Assembly (NCBI RefSeq): GCF_011170125.1
Contig: NZ_BLLN01000002.1
Coordinates: 715,501-779,500, forward strand
Direction: 5' to 3'
DNA length: 64,000 nt
From: Streptomyces diastaticus subsp. diastaticus
Lineage (GTDB): Bacteria > Actinomycetota > Actinomycetes > Streptomycetales > Streptomycetaceae
Shown here piece by piece: positions 55,634 through 64,000 of this stretch. Below the pieces are notes generated by a model that saw nothing but the letters and a program-made list of their open reading frames with translations, did no database searches and was not told the origin of the DNA. Numbering within the stretch: position 1 is the first letter of the stretch; each line of letters starts with the position of its first letter. The translations under genes and the position numbers were made by a program.

Positions 55634-57460
55634 TCAGAAGGACGCCTCGTCCAGCTCCATGACGTCCAGGTCGACGGCCTCGGCGAGGGCGCGGGCCTGG
55701 GCGACACCGGGCAGGACGTTGGCGGCGAAGAACTTCGCGGCCGCGATCTTGCCCTCGTAGAACGCCTTGTCCTTGGCGGAGGCGGTCTCCAGCGCGGCGG
55801 CGGCGACGGCGGCCGACTTGACCAGCAGGTAGCCGACGACGACGTCACCGGAGGCCTGGAGCAGGCGCGTGGTGTTGAGGCCGACCTTGTAGATGGACTT
55901 GACGTCCTTCTCGGTGCCGGCGAGGTCGGTCAGCATGACGCCGACCAGTGCCTCCAGCTCCACGGCGGCCTTGGCGAGCTGCTCGCGGGCACCGGCGAGG
56001 GCCTCGCCGCCGTCGGCCTCGGCGAGGAAGCCCTTGATCTCACCGGCGAGGGTGTTCAGGGCGGCGCCCTGGTTGCGGACGATCTTCCGGAAGAAGAAGT
56101 CCTGGCCCTGGATCGCGGTGGTGCCCTCGTAGAGGGTGTCGATCTTGGCGTCCCGGATGTACTGCTCGATCGGGTACTCCTGGAGGTACCCGGAGCCGCC
56201 GAAGGTCTGGAGCGACTGCGCGAGCTGCTCGTACGACTTCTCCGAGCCGTAGCCCTTGACGATGGGCAGGAGCAGGTCGTTCAGGGCGTGGTCGGCCGTG
56301 GCGTCCTCGCCGCCCGCCTCCTTGACCTGGATGGTGTCCTGCACGGCGGCGGTGTAGAGCACCAGGGTGCGCATGCCCTCGGCGTACGCCTTCTGCGTCA
56401 TGAGCGAGCGGCGCACGTCGGGGTGGTGGGTGATGGTGACCTTGGGCGCGGTCTTGTCCATGAACTGCGCGAGGTCGGGACCCTGCACGCGCTCCTTGGC
56501 GTACTCCAGGGCGTTGAGGTAGCCGGTGGAGAGGGTGGCGATGGCCTTCGTGCCGACCATCATGCGGGCGAACTCGATGATGCGGAACATCTGGCGGATG
56601 CCGTCGTGCCTGTCGCCGATGAGCCAGCCCTTGGCGGGGTGCTTGTCGCCGAAGGTCATCTCGCACGTGTTGGAGGCCTTGAGGCCCATCTTGTGCTCGA
56701 CGTTGGTGGCGTAGACGCCGTTGCGCTCGCCCAGCTCGCCGGTCTCCCAGTCGAACTCGTACTTCGGGACGAGGAAGAGCGAGAGGCCCTTGGTGCCGGG
56801 GCCGGCGCCCTCGGGGCGGGCGAGGACGTAGTGGAGGATGTTCTCCGACATGTCGTGCTCACCCGAGGTGATGAAGCGCTTGACACCCTCGATGTGCCAG
56901 CTGCCGTCCGCCTGCTCGACGGCCTTGGTGCGGCCGGCGCCGACGTCCGAACCGGCGTCCGGCTCGGTCAGGACCATCGTGGAGCCCCACTGGCGCTCGA
57001 CGGCGATCTCGGCGGCCTTCTTCTGGACCTCGTTGCCCTCCTCGAAGAGGATGCCGGCGAAGGCCGGGCCGGAGGAGTACATCCAGATGGCGGGGTTGGC
57101 ACCGAGGATCAGCTCGGCGTGGGCCCAGATCAGGGAGCGGGGCGCGGTGGTGCCGCCGATCTCCTCGGGCAGGCCCAGGCGCCAGTACTCCGACTCCATG
57201 AAGGCCTTGTAGGACTTCTTGAAGGACTCGGGGACCGGGGCGGTGTTCGTCTCGGGGTCGAAGACCGGCGGGTTGCGGTCCGCGTCCGCGAAGGAGTCGG
57301 CCAGGTCGTTCTCCGCGAGGCGGGCGACCTCCTCCAGGATGCTCTTGGCGGTGTCGACGTCCATCTCCGCGAACGGGCCCGTGCCGTACTGCTTGTCGCG
57401 ACCGAGCACCTCGAAGAGGTTGAACTCGATGTCGCGGAGGTTCGACTTGTAGTGGCCCAT
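55634..57460 (-). CDS. FadE5-like acyl-CoA dehydrogenase
   Basis: 608 residues from the ATG at 57460 ([19 protein letters not shown]), which matches the conserved start of mycobacterial FadE5. FAD-dependent alpha,beta-dehydrogenation of acyl-CoA. Signatures: [31 protein letters not shown], and the catalytic Glu in [13 protein letters not shown], with the extra C-terminal helical domain of this subfamily. FadE5 accepts a wide chain-length range. Its promoter contains an ACCGGT-centred dyad like that of the TetR gene. Confidence 0.93.
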   Translation of the reverse strand: MGHYKSNLRDIEFNLFEVLGRDKQYGTGPFAEMDVDTAKSILEEVARLAENDLADSFADADRNPPVFDPETNTAPVPESFKKSYKAFMESEYWRLGLPEEIGGTTAPRSLIWAHAELILGANPAIWMYSSGPAFAGILFEEGNEVQKKAAEIAVERQWGSTMVLTEPDAGSDVGAGRTKAVEQADGSWHIEGVKRFITSGEHDMSENILHYVLARPEGAGPGTKGLSLFLVPKYEFDWETGELGERNGVYATNVEHKMGLKASNTCEMTFGDKHPAKGWLIGDRHDGIRQMFRIIEFARMMVGTKAIATLSTGYLNALEYAKERVQGPDLAQFMDKTAPKVTITHHPDVRRSLMTQKAYAEGMRTLVLYTAAVQDTIQVKEAGGEDATADHALNDLLLPIVKGYGSEKSYEQLAQSLQTFGGSGYLQEYPIEQYIRDAKIDTLYEGTTAIQGQDFFFRKIVRNQGAALNTLAGEIKGFLAEADGGEALAGAREQLAKAAVELEALVGVMLTDLAGTEKDVKSIYKVGLNTTRLLQASGDVVVGYLLVKSAAVAAAALETASAKDKAFYEGKIAAAKFFAANVLPGVAQARALAEAVDLDVMELDEASF

Positions 57461-57524
57461 GGCGCAAGGCTCCGTCTGTCTCGGGAGGCAAGATCCTCGA
57501 TGCAATACCGGGTGGTAACTACCG

Positions 57525-57546
57525 ATGATGCTACCGGTCAGTAATA
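57525..57546. promoter_or_regulatory. Possible TetR operator before the acyl-CoA dehydrogenase
   Basis: GCTACCGGTCAGTAAT forms an imperfect dyad around ACCGGT, 65-85 bases before the start; its ACCGGTCaGT core matches the TetR-gene operator at 9 of 11 bases. Confidence 0.45.
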
Positions 57547-57600
57547 AGAAGCAACCCCTGACCGCCCATCTGTGACTCGATACTCGTTACCCTTCTGCAC

Positions 57601-58095
57601 ATGTACGGCTACGACCAGAACGCGGGCGGACAGCAGCACTACGCTCCGCCCCAGGCGGGCGGCTACGGCGACCCGCAGCAGGCCGGCGGGATCGGCGGGT
57701 ACGGGCAGCCGCAGCAGCCGCTCTACCCGGAGCCGTCGCCGCCCTCCCTGGCCGAGGCCGTGCGCGCTTTCACCACCGGGGCGATGGGCGCGGAGGACTT
57801 CCAGCAGATCTTCGCCACCTCGAAGGTGTACTGCCCCCGGGGTGACAATCCCGGGTTCCTCGCGCTCCACAACACCCAGCAGCCGGTCATCCCCATGTTC
57901 ACCTCCTTGAAGGAACTTCGCAGGTACGCCGGAAAGGACTCCAAGCACTTCGTGATCACCGGGGCCGAGGTGATCGATCTGCTGCCGACGGGATACGGGT
58001 TCGTTCTCGACATGGAGGGTGAGCACCGCATGGTGTTCGACGCCAAGGCTGTCGAGGAGATGGTGGACTTCGCGATGCGGCGGATGTACGGGTAG
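57601..58095 (+). CDS. SseB-like protein
   Basis: 164 residues. A Gln/Gly/Tyr-rich disordered N-terminus (about 1-45) precedes an SseB N-terminal domain (IFATSKVYCPRG, HNTQQPVIPMFTSLKELRRYAG, GYGFVLDMEGEHRMVF). SseB-family proteins are poorly defined; in type VII secretion loci they are linked to membrane complexes, but no such locus is here. ATG start, divergent from the acyl-CoA dehydrogenase. Confidence 0.82.
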   Translation: MYGYDQNAGGQQHYAPPQAGGYGDPQQAGGIGGYGQPQQPLYPEPSPPSLAEAVRAFTTGAMGAEDFQQIFATSKVYCPRGDNPGFLALHNTQQPVIPMFTSLKELRRYAGKDSKHFVITGAEVIDLLPTGYGFVLDMEGEHRMVFDAKAVEEMVDFAMRRMYG

Positions 58096-58255
58096 CGCTG
58101 CGCGCTCGGCTCCGGGTCTGCTTCTGGCTTGCCCCGGCGAGGGCTGGGCTCAAACGCCGCCCCCGGAGGTGCGGGAGTCGTCCCGGCGCGGCCGTCCGCC
58201 GGTCGCCCGCCTCCGGCCCGGTTCTCCGCCGGGTGCCGGGCGGACTCGGGTTTCC

Positions 58256-58286
58256 GGGCCGGACACCGATCACCGGTGTCCGGCCC
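58256..58286 (+). terminator. Hairpin after the SseB-like gene
   Basis: Perfect 13-pair stem GGGCCGGACACCG / CGGTGTCCGGCCC around loop ATCAC. Confidence 0.75.
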
Positions 58287-58354
58287 GTTCTGGTGTCCGG
58301 GGTGGCTCCGGTGTGCCGGGAATGGTTCCGGGGCGGCGGAGGTTGAGGGTGACA

Positions 58355-58376
58355 AGTAGTTCATCCTTCAACTACT
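58355..58376. promoter_or_regulatory. AGTAGTT-N8-AACTACT operator-like dyad before pirin
   Basis: Perfect 7-base inverted repeat, A/T-rich for this genome, 28 bases before the pirin start and just ahead of its AGGAGG site. The arrangement fits a MarR-type repressor; no marR gene is adjacent. Confidence 0.6.
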
Positions 58377-58403
58377 CTGGTGTTGGCCTAGGAGGTTCCC
58401 GCG

Positions 58404-59360
58404 ATGCCCGCTGTGACTGTTGAGAATCCGCTGACCCTGCCCCGAGTGGTCGCCGACGCCGATGCCGTGCAGCGGCCGGTGCTGGCGGTGACGACCGCGC
58501 CGAACGGTTTCGAGGGGGAGGGGTTCCCGGTGCGCCGCGCGTTCGCCGGGATCAACTACAAGCACCTGGACCCGTTCATCATGATGGACCAGATGGGTGA
58601 GGTGGAATATGCCGCCGGCGAGCCGAAGGGGACTCCCTGGCATCCGCACCGGGGCTTCGAGACGGTCACGTACATCATCGACGGGACCTTCATCCACCAG
58701 GACTCCAACGGAGGTGGCGGCACCATCACCAACGGCGACACCCAGTGGATGACCGCCGGGTCGGGGCTGCTGCACATCGAGACGCCGCCGGAGTCGCTCG
58801 TCATGTCGGGCGGCCTCTTCCACGGGCTCCAGCTCTGGGTCAACCTGCCCGCCAAGGACAAGATGAAGGACCCGCGCTACCAGGACATCCGAGGCGGCCA
58901 GGTCAGGCTTTTGACCACCGCTGACGGCGGCGCGCTGCTGCGCGTCATCGCGGGCGACTTCGACGGACACGAGGGGCCGGGCATCACCCACACCCCGATC
59001 ACCATGATCCACGCCTCGGTCCGCCCCGGCGCCGAGGTGACCCTGCCCTGGCGCGAGGAGTACAACGGTCTCGCCTACGTCCTCGCCGGGCGCGGCACCG
59101 TCGGCACCGACCACCGCCCGGTCCACACCGGACAGACGGCGGTCTTCGGGGCCGGCTCGGCGCTGACCCTGCGGGCCGACGAGAGCCAGGACGCGCACAC
59201 CCCCGACCTGGAGGTCGTCCTCCTCGGCGGCAAGCCGCTGCGCGAGCCGATGGCGCACTACGGTCCGTTCGTCATGAACACCCGCGCCGAACTCCAGCAG
59301 GCCTTCGAGGACTTCCAGGCCGGCCGCCTCGGCACCGTCCCCGCGGTCCACGGCATGTGA
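58404..59360 (+). CDS. Pirin family protein
   Basis: 318 residues, bicupin. The N-terminal cupin has the metal-binding HPHRGFETVTYIIDG motif (two His, Glu) and GSGLLHIE; the C-terminal cupin follows (GQTAVFGAGSALTLRA). Some pirins are quercetin dioxygenases or redox-sensitive regulators; function here open. ATG with AGGAGG. A strong dyad overlaps the promoter, and a hairpin follows. Confidence 0.9.
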   Translation: MPAVTVENPLTLPRVVADADAVQRPVLAVTTAPNGFEGEGFPVRRAFAGINYKHLDPFIMMDQMGEVEYAAGEPKGTPWHPHRGFETVTYIIDGTFIHQDSNGGGGTITNGDTQWMTAGSGLLHIETPPESLVMSGGLFHGLQLWVNLPAKDKMKDPRYQDIRGGQVRLLTTADGGALLRVIAGDFDGHEGPGITHTPITMIHASVRPGAEVTLPWREEYNGLAYVLAGRGTVGTDHRPVHTGQTAVFGAGSALTLRADESQDAHTPDLEVVLLGGKPLREPMAHYGPFVMNTRAELQQAFEDFQAGRLGTVPAVHGM

Positions 59361-59393
59361 CCCCCCGGTCCGGCCCCTGAGCGGCCCCCTCCG

Positions 59394-59436
59394 ACGCCCC
59401 GCCCCCGGTCGGCGACGCCACCGGGGGACGGGGCGT
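59394..59436 (+). terminator. Terminator of pirin
   Basis: Eight outer and eight inner pairs with one bulged A (ACGCCCCG / CGGGGCGT outer arms). Its 3' half is repeated at 60107-60128. Confidence 0.7.
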
Positions 59437-60128
59437 TCGGTCATTGCCCGGCGTGGCACGGGCGCCCGCGCCGTGGACGGCTTTGCTCCGTTCGAGCCCC
59501 CCCATCCTCCACCGGTGTCCCGGTTTCGGCGGCGGTGAGGAAGAGGGCGCGGACAGGAGCGGGGGCGCCGAGCCGGAGAACGGCAGGGCGTCGGCCTCGG
59601 CGGGCGCCCCCGCGTCGCCCGGGGAGGCAGGTCGGCCCGAGACCGAACTGCCCGAGTCGTTCCGGCGGGGTTTCGGGGGCCGGGCGAACAGCGGTGCGCG
59701 CCGAGGCTCCGCACACCGGTCCGTGAGCGGGGACCACCGCGAAGCCCGTCTCTCCGCACCTCGGTCCGCGCGCCCCGGGCGCCCGGACGCACCCCGCCTC
59801 GGGCGGGTGCGCGATCGGCGACGGCCCCATCGGGACCCCGTACGCCAAGAGTGGCGGCGACAGGGCCCCTGTGCGGCACCAGCTACCCGCGCGCGAGCGG
59901 GGGTGCCCCTTACCCGCTCACCGCCTCGCTCTCCTGGGAGGTCTCCTGGGAAGGTGCCGACGGCGCTCAGGGGCGGCTGCCCGACGGCACCTTCGAGGCC
60001 ACGCGGAAGGCGACGGCGGGGGAGACCCGGGCTGGGCACCGCCGACCCGCCCCGCGGGCCGCTCGGAACGCGGAGCCTGACGCCCCGTCACCCGCACGGA
60101 CTTGTTCCGGGGGACGGGGCGTTCGGTC
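59421..60128 (+). repeat. 22-base direct repeats flanking a decayed segment
   Basis: The 22 bases at 59421-59442 recur exactly at 60107-60128. Both copies are the 3' arm of a hairpin with a GACGCCCCG-type 5' arm. They bracket about 660 bases of non-functional sequence. Confidence 0.75.
59727..60050 (+). pseudogene. Decayed fragment of a Streptomyces secreted 'ATP/GTP-binding'-type protein
   Basis: Two frames hold matches to the end of a Streptomyces exported-protein family: GTPYAKSGGD in one frame, then CGTSYPRASGG and YPLTASLSWEVSWEGADG in the next, separated by a frameshift near 59860-59870. No start and no upstream part remain. The identification rests on remembered family pattern and is tentative. 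Confidence 0.4.
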
Positions 60129-60145
60129 TGTGGTGGGCTCGGGGG

Positions 60146-61255
60146 ATGAGTGAGCGTCGTGGTGGTGAGGGCGGGGCGGGGGTGCTGCCGGAGGCGGCGG
60201 TGCGGGTCGCGGGCTGGTGCGTGGTGGTGCTGCTGGTGACCGGGGTGGCGTGGGTGACGGTGTGGCTGTGCGTGTTGTTCAAGGCGGCCGTCATCCCGGT
60301 GCTGCTGGCGCTGCTGGGGACGGCGCTGCTGACCCCGTTGCACCGGCGGCTGCTGGCGATGCGGGTGCAGCGGTCGCTGGCGGCGGGGCTGACCTGTGCG
60401 GCGGTGCTGGTGGTGGTGGGCGGGGCGACGTACATCGTGGTGGTGGCGCTGGTCGACTCGGGAGACCAGATCGTCGCGTCGGCGAAGCAGGCGGCGCAGG
60501 ACGTCGCCGGGTTCTTCGGCGCCGCCGGGACCACGCTGGACGATCTGGCGTCGAACGCGCGAGGGCTGTTCGGGCAGTTCGGCGGGACGGCGGCGTCCGG
60601 GGTGATCAGCGGACTCAGTGTGGTGGCGCAGGGCGCTGCCATGGCGGTGCTGGCGGTGCTGCTCGTCTTCTTCTTCGTCCGGGACGGCGACCGGGTCGCG
60701 GTGTCGCTGCGCACGATGGCGCCCGGGCCGGTGGGGGAGATGACGGAGGCGATCGGGCGGCGGGCCTACCGGGCCGTCGAGGGGTTCATGCGGGGGACCA
60801 CCCTGATCGCCCTCATCGACGGGGTCCTCACCACGGTCGGTCTGCTCATCCTCGGGGTGCCGGGCGCGGCCGGGCTGGGGGCGCTGGTCTTCATCGGCGC
60901 GTACATCCCCTACCTGGGAGCGTTCGTCTCGGGGGTGCTGGCGGTGCTGGTGGCCCTCGCCGACCGGGGGTTCGCGATCGCGCTCTGGACGCTGCTGGTG
61001 ATCTTTCTGGTGCAGGTGCTGGAGGCCAACGTGCTCCAGCCGGTGATCCAGAGCCGGACCGTGCAGATGCACCCGGCGGTGGTGCTGGTGGCGATCACGG
61101 CCGGTGCGACGGTCGGCGGGATCATCGGTGTGCTGCTCGCGGTGCCGGCCACCGCCGCCGCCTTCGGCATCGTGGCGGAGCTGCGTGAGCGGTACGCGGG
61201 CGGGGGCGGCGCCACGGCGGCGCCCGCCGGACCGCCCGGCGAGCCCGCGCCGTAG
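60146..61255 (+). CDS. AI-2E family transporter
   Basis: 369 residues with about eight membrane segments and the family blocks AVIPVLLALLGTALLTPLHR, YIPYLGAFVSG and VLQPVIQSRTVQMHPAVV. Members include AI-2 exporters and Na+/H+ antiporters; no specificity can be given. ATG at 60146; the open frame upstream to 59444 is low-complexity and part of the decayed segment. Confidence 0.88.
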   Translation: MSERRGGEGGAGVLPEAAVRVAGWCVVVLLVTGVAWVTVWLCVLFKAAVIPVLLALLGTALLTPLHRRLLAMRVQRSLAAGLTCAAVLVVVGGATYIVVVALVDSGDQIVASAKQAAQDVAGFFGAAGTTLDDLASNARGLFGQFGGTAASGVISGLSVVAQGAAMAVLAVLLVFFFVRDGDRVAVSLRTMAPGPVGEMTEAIGRRAYRAVEGFMRGTTLIALIDGVLTTVGLLILGVPGAAGLGALVFIGAYIPYLGAFVSGVLAVLVALADRGFAIALWTLLVIFLVQVLEANVLQPVIQSRTVQMHPAVVLVAITAGATVGGIIGVLLAVPATAAAFGIVAELRERYAGGGGATAAPAGPPGEPAP

Positions 61256-61311
61256 GAGGCTCCCCGCTCCCCGAGGCCCCGCGGCCCGGGACGCTCGGGG
61301 GCACCCGGCGG

Positions 61312-63645
61312 TCAGAGGTTCTCGGCGGCCTCGGCCAGCCGGTCGAGGGCGGCCTCGTCGAGTTCCGGCACCTCGTCCTCGGCGCTGCCGTCGGAGCCGG
61401 GTTCGTGCTCGGCCATCTCGAACCAGATGCACTTCCCGGTGCCCTGCGGGTCGACGCCCCAGGCGTCGGCGAGCAGATCGAGCAGGACCAGCCCGCGGCC
61501 CGACGAGGCCAGCTCCCCCGGGGCCCGCTTGTGCGGGAGCGCGTCGCTGGGGTCGGAGACCTCGACGCGCAGGCAGCGCGAGCCGTCGGGCGGCCCGAGG
61601 AGTTCGGCGGTGAGCAGCCCGTCGCCCTCCGTGTGGACGAGGACGTTGGTGAGCAGTTCGGAGAGGAGCAGGACCGCCGAGTCGACCTGTTCCTCGTCGG
61701 CCCAGTCGTGCATGACGGCCCGCAGTTGCTGGCGGGCCTCGGAGATCCGCCGGCCCTCGTCCTGCCGGATGCTCACCACGGTCCGCCGTCCGGCGGTGAC
61801 GGGGCCGCCGGTGGCGTGCAGGTCGCGGTGCATCAGGAGCACCGCGATGTCGTCGTCGCGCCGGTCCACCAGCGGCCCGGGGCGGTGGTACGAGGAGGGG
61901 CCGTGGACCGCCTGGACGAGCCGGTCGGCGAGGTCCTCCAGGCCGTCGCCGCTGAGCAGGTCGCGGTCGGGGGTGCCCGCGTCCCGGCCCTGCTCCGCCT
62001 CGTCGGAGGCCGGGGGACCGGGGCGTTCCATGATCGCGCGGATCCGGTCGAAGCCGGTGGCGAAGTCGTGGCCGCCCGTCTCGATCAGGCCGTCGGTGCA
62101 CAGCATGATCGTTTCACCCGGTTCGAGGACGATCCGGGTGATGGGGTAGTCGGCGTCCGGGTCGATGCCCAGCGGCAGCCCGCCCGTGGTGGGGCGCAGC
62201 AGCACGGTGCCGTCGGGCAGCCGGATGACCGGGTCCGGGTGGCCGGCCCGGGCCACCTCCAGGACGCCGGTCGCCGGGTCGGCCTCGATGTACAGGCAGG
62301 TGGCGAAGCGCCACTCGGCGTACTCGTCGACGGGCAGGGCGCCGTCCTCCCCCTTGCCGCGGCCGCCGGACGAGCCGTACGTCCGCGAGCTCATGATCCC
62401 GGAGAGGAACCGGGTGGCGCGGGCGAGGACGGCGTCGGGACGGTGGCCCTCGGCGGCGTAGGCGCGCAGGGCGATGCGGAGCTGGCCCATCAGGCCCGCC
62501 GCGCGGACGTCGTGGCCCTGGACGTCGCCGATGACGAAGGCGTACCGGTGGCCGCCGCCGGTCTCCTCGCCGTGGGCGGCGCTGGGCAGCGGGATCATGT
62601 CGTACCAGTCGCCGCCGACCTGGAGGCCGCCGCCGGTCGGGACGTAGCGGGCGGCGACGCTCATGCCCGGGATGGAGGGGCCGAGCGTCGGCAGCATGGT
62701 GCGCTGGAGCCCGTCGGTCAGCTCGCGGGCCGATTCGGCGTCTCCCGCGCGGGAGAGGGCCTGGGCGAGCATCCGGGCGACGGTGGTGAGGACGGAGCGC
62801 TCGTCGGGGGTGAAGTAGACCCGGTACGTGAAGGCGGCCATCCAGGCGCCGATGGTGCGGCCGCCCGCCACCAGGGGCAGGAACGCCCAGGACTGCCGGT
62901 CGAAGCGGCTGGCCAGGGGCCAGGTCAGGGGGTAGTGCTCGCGGTACTCCCCCGGGGAGGAGAGGTAGACGGCGAGGCCGGTGCGGATCACGTCGGCGGC
63001 CGGGTACGAGGTCTCCAGGTCCATGTCGAGGAAGGGCTCCTCGTCGCCGGAGCTCTGCCCGTGGTGGCCGACCACGGTGAGCTTGTCGCCCTCGACGCCG
63101 AAGACGGCGAGGCCGTCCGGGGAGAAGCCCGGCATGGACAGGCCCGCGGCGACCCGCAGCACCTCGTCGGTGGAGCGGGCCTCCGCCAGCGCGCGGCCCG
63201 CGTCCAGCAGGAACGCCTCGCGGGAGCGGCGCCAGTCGCCGGTGACGGCGGCCCGGGAGCCCGCCGGGGGCTCGCTGACCTCCTGGAGGGTCCCGGTGAG
63301 CAGCACGTCCCGGCGCTCGGGGCCGATCCGCTCCGGCTTGGAGCGGCTGCGTACGGTCCGCAGGACGCGGCCGTCGCCGTCCATGACGCGCAGCCGGACC
63401 TCGGCGAGGGTGTTCTCGGTCAGGGCGAGGGAGACGACGCCGTTGATCTCGTTCCAGTCGACGGGGTGGAAGCGGGCGCGCACGACCGTTTCGGGGAGGA
63501 CCGCGGCCTCTTCGGGCAGGCCGAGCAGGCGGGCGGCCTCCGCGTCGATGGTGACGACGCCTCTCGCGTTGTCCCAGCGCCACAGGCCCGTGGCCACAGC
63601 GGCCAGGACGTCCCTCACGTCCGGGAGGGAATCCTCGGTGCGCAT
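61312..63645 (-). CDS. SpoIIE-type PP2C phosphatase with PAS, GAF and ATPase domains
   Basis: 777 residues. N-terminal PAS-like domain (about 10-120), GAF (about 150-300), SpoIIE/PP2C_SIG phosphatase (about 320-600; GGDWYDMIPL, VIGDVQGHDVRAAG, LCTDGLIETG) and C-terminal HATPase_c of anti-sigma type (SELLTNVLVHTEG, GRGLVLLDLLADAWG). Combines an anti-sigma-factor-like kinase with the phosphatase that resets its antagonist, as in many Streptomyces sigma-B-like circuits. ATG start. Partner sigma and anti-anti-sigma genes are not in the window. Confidence 0.92.
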   Translation of the reverse strand: MRTEDSLPDVRDVLAAVATGLWRWDNARGVVTIDAEAARLLGLPEEAAVLPETVVRARFHPVDWNEINGVVSLALTENTLAEVRLRVMDGDGRVLRTVRSRSKPERIGPERRDVLLTGTLQEVSEPPAGSRAAVTGDWRRSREAFLLDAGRALAEARSTDEVLRVAAGLSMPGFSPDGLAVFGVEGDKLTVVGHHGQSSGDEEPFLDMDLETSYPAADVIRTGLAVYLSSPGEYREHYPLTWPLASRFDRQSWAFLPLVAGGRTIGAWMAAFTYRVYFTPDERSVLTTVARMLAQALSRAGDAESARELTDGLQRTMLPTLGPSIPGMSVAARYVPTGGGLQVGGDWYDMIPLPSAAHGEETGGGHRYAFVIGDVQGHDVRAAGLMGQLRIALRAYAAEGHRPDAVLARATRFLSGIMSSRTYGSSGGRGKGEDGALPVDEYAEWRFATCLYIEADPATGVLEVARAGHPDPVIRLPDGTVLLRPTTGGLPLGIDPDADYPITRIVLEPGETIMLCTDGLIETGGHDFATGFDRIRAIMERPGPPASDEAEQGRDAGTPDRDLLSGDGLEDLADRLVQAVHGPSSYHRPGPLVDRRDDDIAVLLMHRDLHATGGPVTAGRRTVVSIRQDEGRRISEARQQLRAVMHDWADEEQVDSAVLLLSELLTNVLVHTEGDGLLTAELLGPPDGSRCLRVEVSDPSDALPHKRAPGELASSGRGLVLLDLLADAWGVDPQGTGKCIWFEMAEHEPGSDGSAEDEVPELDEAALDRLAEAAENL

Positions 63646-64000
63646 TGCCCCACTTTATTCCGCCGGGCCGCACGCGCGACCCGGCCCCTGCTCCGAGCGG
63701 GTCCAGGGCGTCCCTCAGCTGGGCGAACGCAAAGGGCCGGGGCCGCAAAGGGCCGGGGCCGCGAAGGGCAGCCCGGCCGGCGATCGAGGCCGGCGCCGCC
63801 GCGCACCCGGGACCGCCGCCTCGCCAACCTCGGCCCGGCCGGCGCCCGAAGCCGTCCGTGACCCCGAGGGAGCGCCCGCGCGGCGCCCGGCAGAGCGGGC
63901 GCGCCCCGGCCCCGGGCCCCCCAGGGATATCCCGACGAAGGGCCCAGCCCCGAGCGGTAACCTGGGTCCGGGCTGAGTCACCCCGAACCCCACCTCCGAA
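63646..64000. other. Right edge, non-coding with 16-base tandem repeat
   Basis: About 355 bases upstream of the phosphatase gene. Two exact copies of GCAAAGGGCCGGGGCC (63729-63744, 63745-63760) and a partial third copy. No gene is supported up to the window edge. Confidence 0.5.

Noticed and set aside
59441..59848. 135-residue minus-strand frame between pirin and the AI-2E gene
   Set aside because: No family pattern; lies in the decayed segment.
63715..63993. 92-residue minus-strand frame at the right edge
   Set aside because: Overlaps the tandem repeat, Gly/Pro/Arg-rich, no ribosome site or known motif.

Overview
The window is a high-GC, gene-dense actinobacterial chromosome segment that reads as core Streptomyces. 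The evidence is pervasive G/C in third codon positions, many GTG and some TTG starts, paired class E sortases, a PASTA kinase / PP2C phosphatase / FHA / RodA / PBP cluster, two branched-chain keto-acid dehydrogenase operons, and repeated copies of the Streptomyces ParB site parS. The parS copies and gene order suggest the origin-proximal part of the chromosome; dnaA and oriC are not in the window.

Layout. 1-1.7 kb: two class E sortases (+), the first cut by the window edge. 1.8-9.9 kb: minus-strand cell-wall growth and signalling operon fhaA-fhaB-pstP-rodA-pbpA-pknB. 10.5 kb: tRNA-Leu(CAG) with a very strong terminator. 10.9-13.2 kb: divergent azoreductase/HxlR pair, twin DnaA boxes, and a DUF2252 pseudogene whose two frameshifts can be located. 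13.3-19 kb: J-domain protein, rhodanese, DUF5819-HTTM membrane pair, TrmH-type methyltransferase, TetR regulator. 19.4-23.8 kb: Lrp regulator (BkdR-like) divergent from the first keto-acid dehydrogenase operon. 23.9-29 kb: MobA-DUF6457, MoeA, RCK potassium channel, quinone oxidoreductase, with parS cluster 1. 29-35.7 kb: two small membrane or secreted proteins, the proteasome activator Bpa, two divergent Ser/Thr kinases, an orphan NarL-type response regulator. 36-39.9 kb: second keto-acid dehydrogenase operon, then parS cluster 2 and a K15-like DD-peptidase. 41-45.8 kb: GntR regulator + MFS, mycothiol-dependent isomerase-type enzyme, nitrilase-family hydrolase, LURP-one protein. 45.9-48.7 kb: a Streptomyces-type accessory patch (XRE-TPR regulator, TPR remnant, XRE regulator with a PLD-like domain, two small proteins). 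48.8-53.6 kb: thioredoxin-NHL protein, DUF6458, M18 aminopeptidase, parS cluster 3, DUF6083 protein. 53.7-63.6 kb: oxidoreductase, acetyltransferase, FadE5-like acyl-CoA dehydrogenase, SseB-like protein, pirin, a decayed gene between 22-bp repeats, AI-2E transporter and a SpoIIE-type phosphatase.

How parts fit together. The left block couples peptidoglycan synthesis (RodA/PbpA) to Ser/Thr phosphorylation (PknB/PstP, read by FHA proteins). Two keto-acid dehydrogenase sets plus the acyl-CoA dehydrogenase supply and process branched-chain acyl-CoA; similar ACCG..CGGT dyads before the TetR gene, bkdA (operon 1) and the acyl-CoA dehydrogenase suggest a small regulon. The three parS triplets, about 12-13 kb apart, are the most striking non-coding signal. 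I found no clearly new defence or biosynthetic system; the most novel leads are the parS arrangement, the shared TetR dyads, the twin DnaA boxes, the histone-like tail on one E1-alpha and the XRE/PLD patch.
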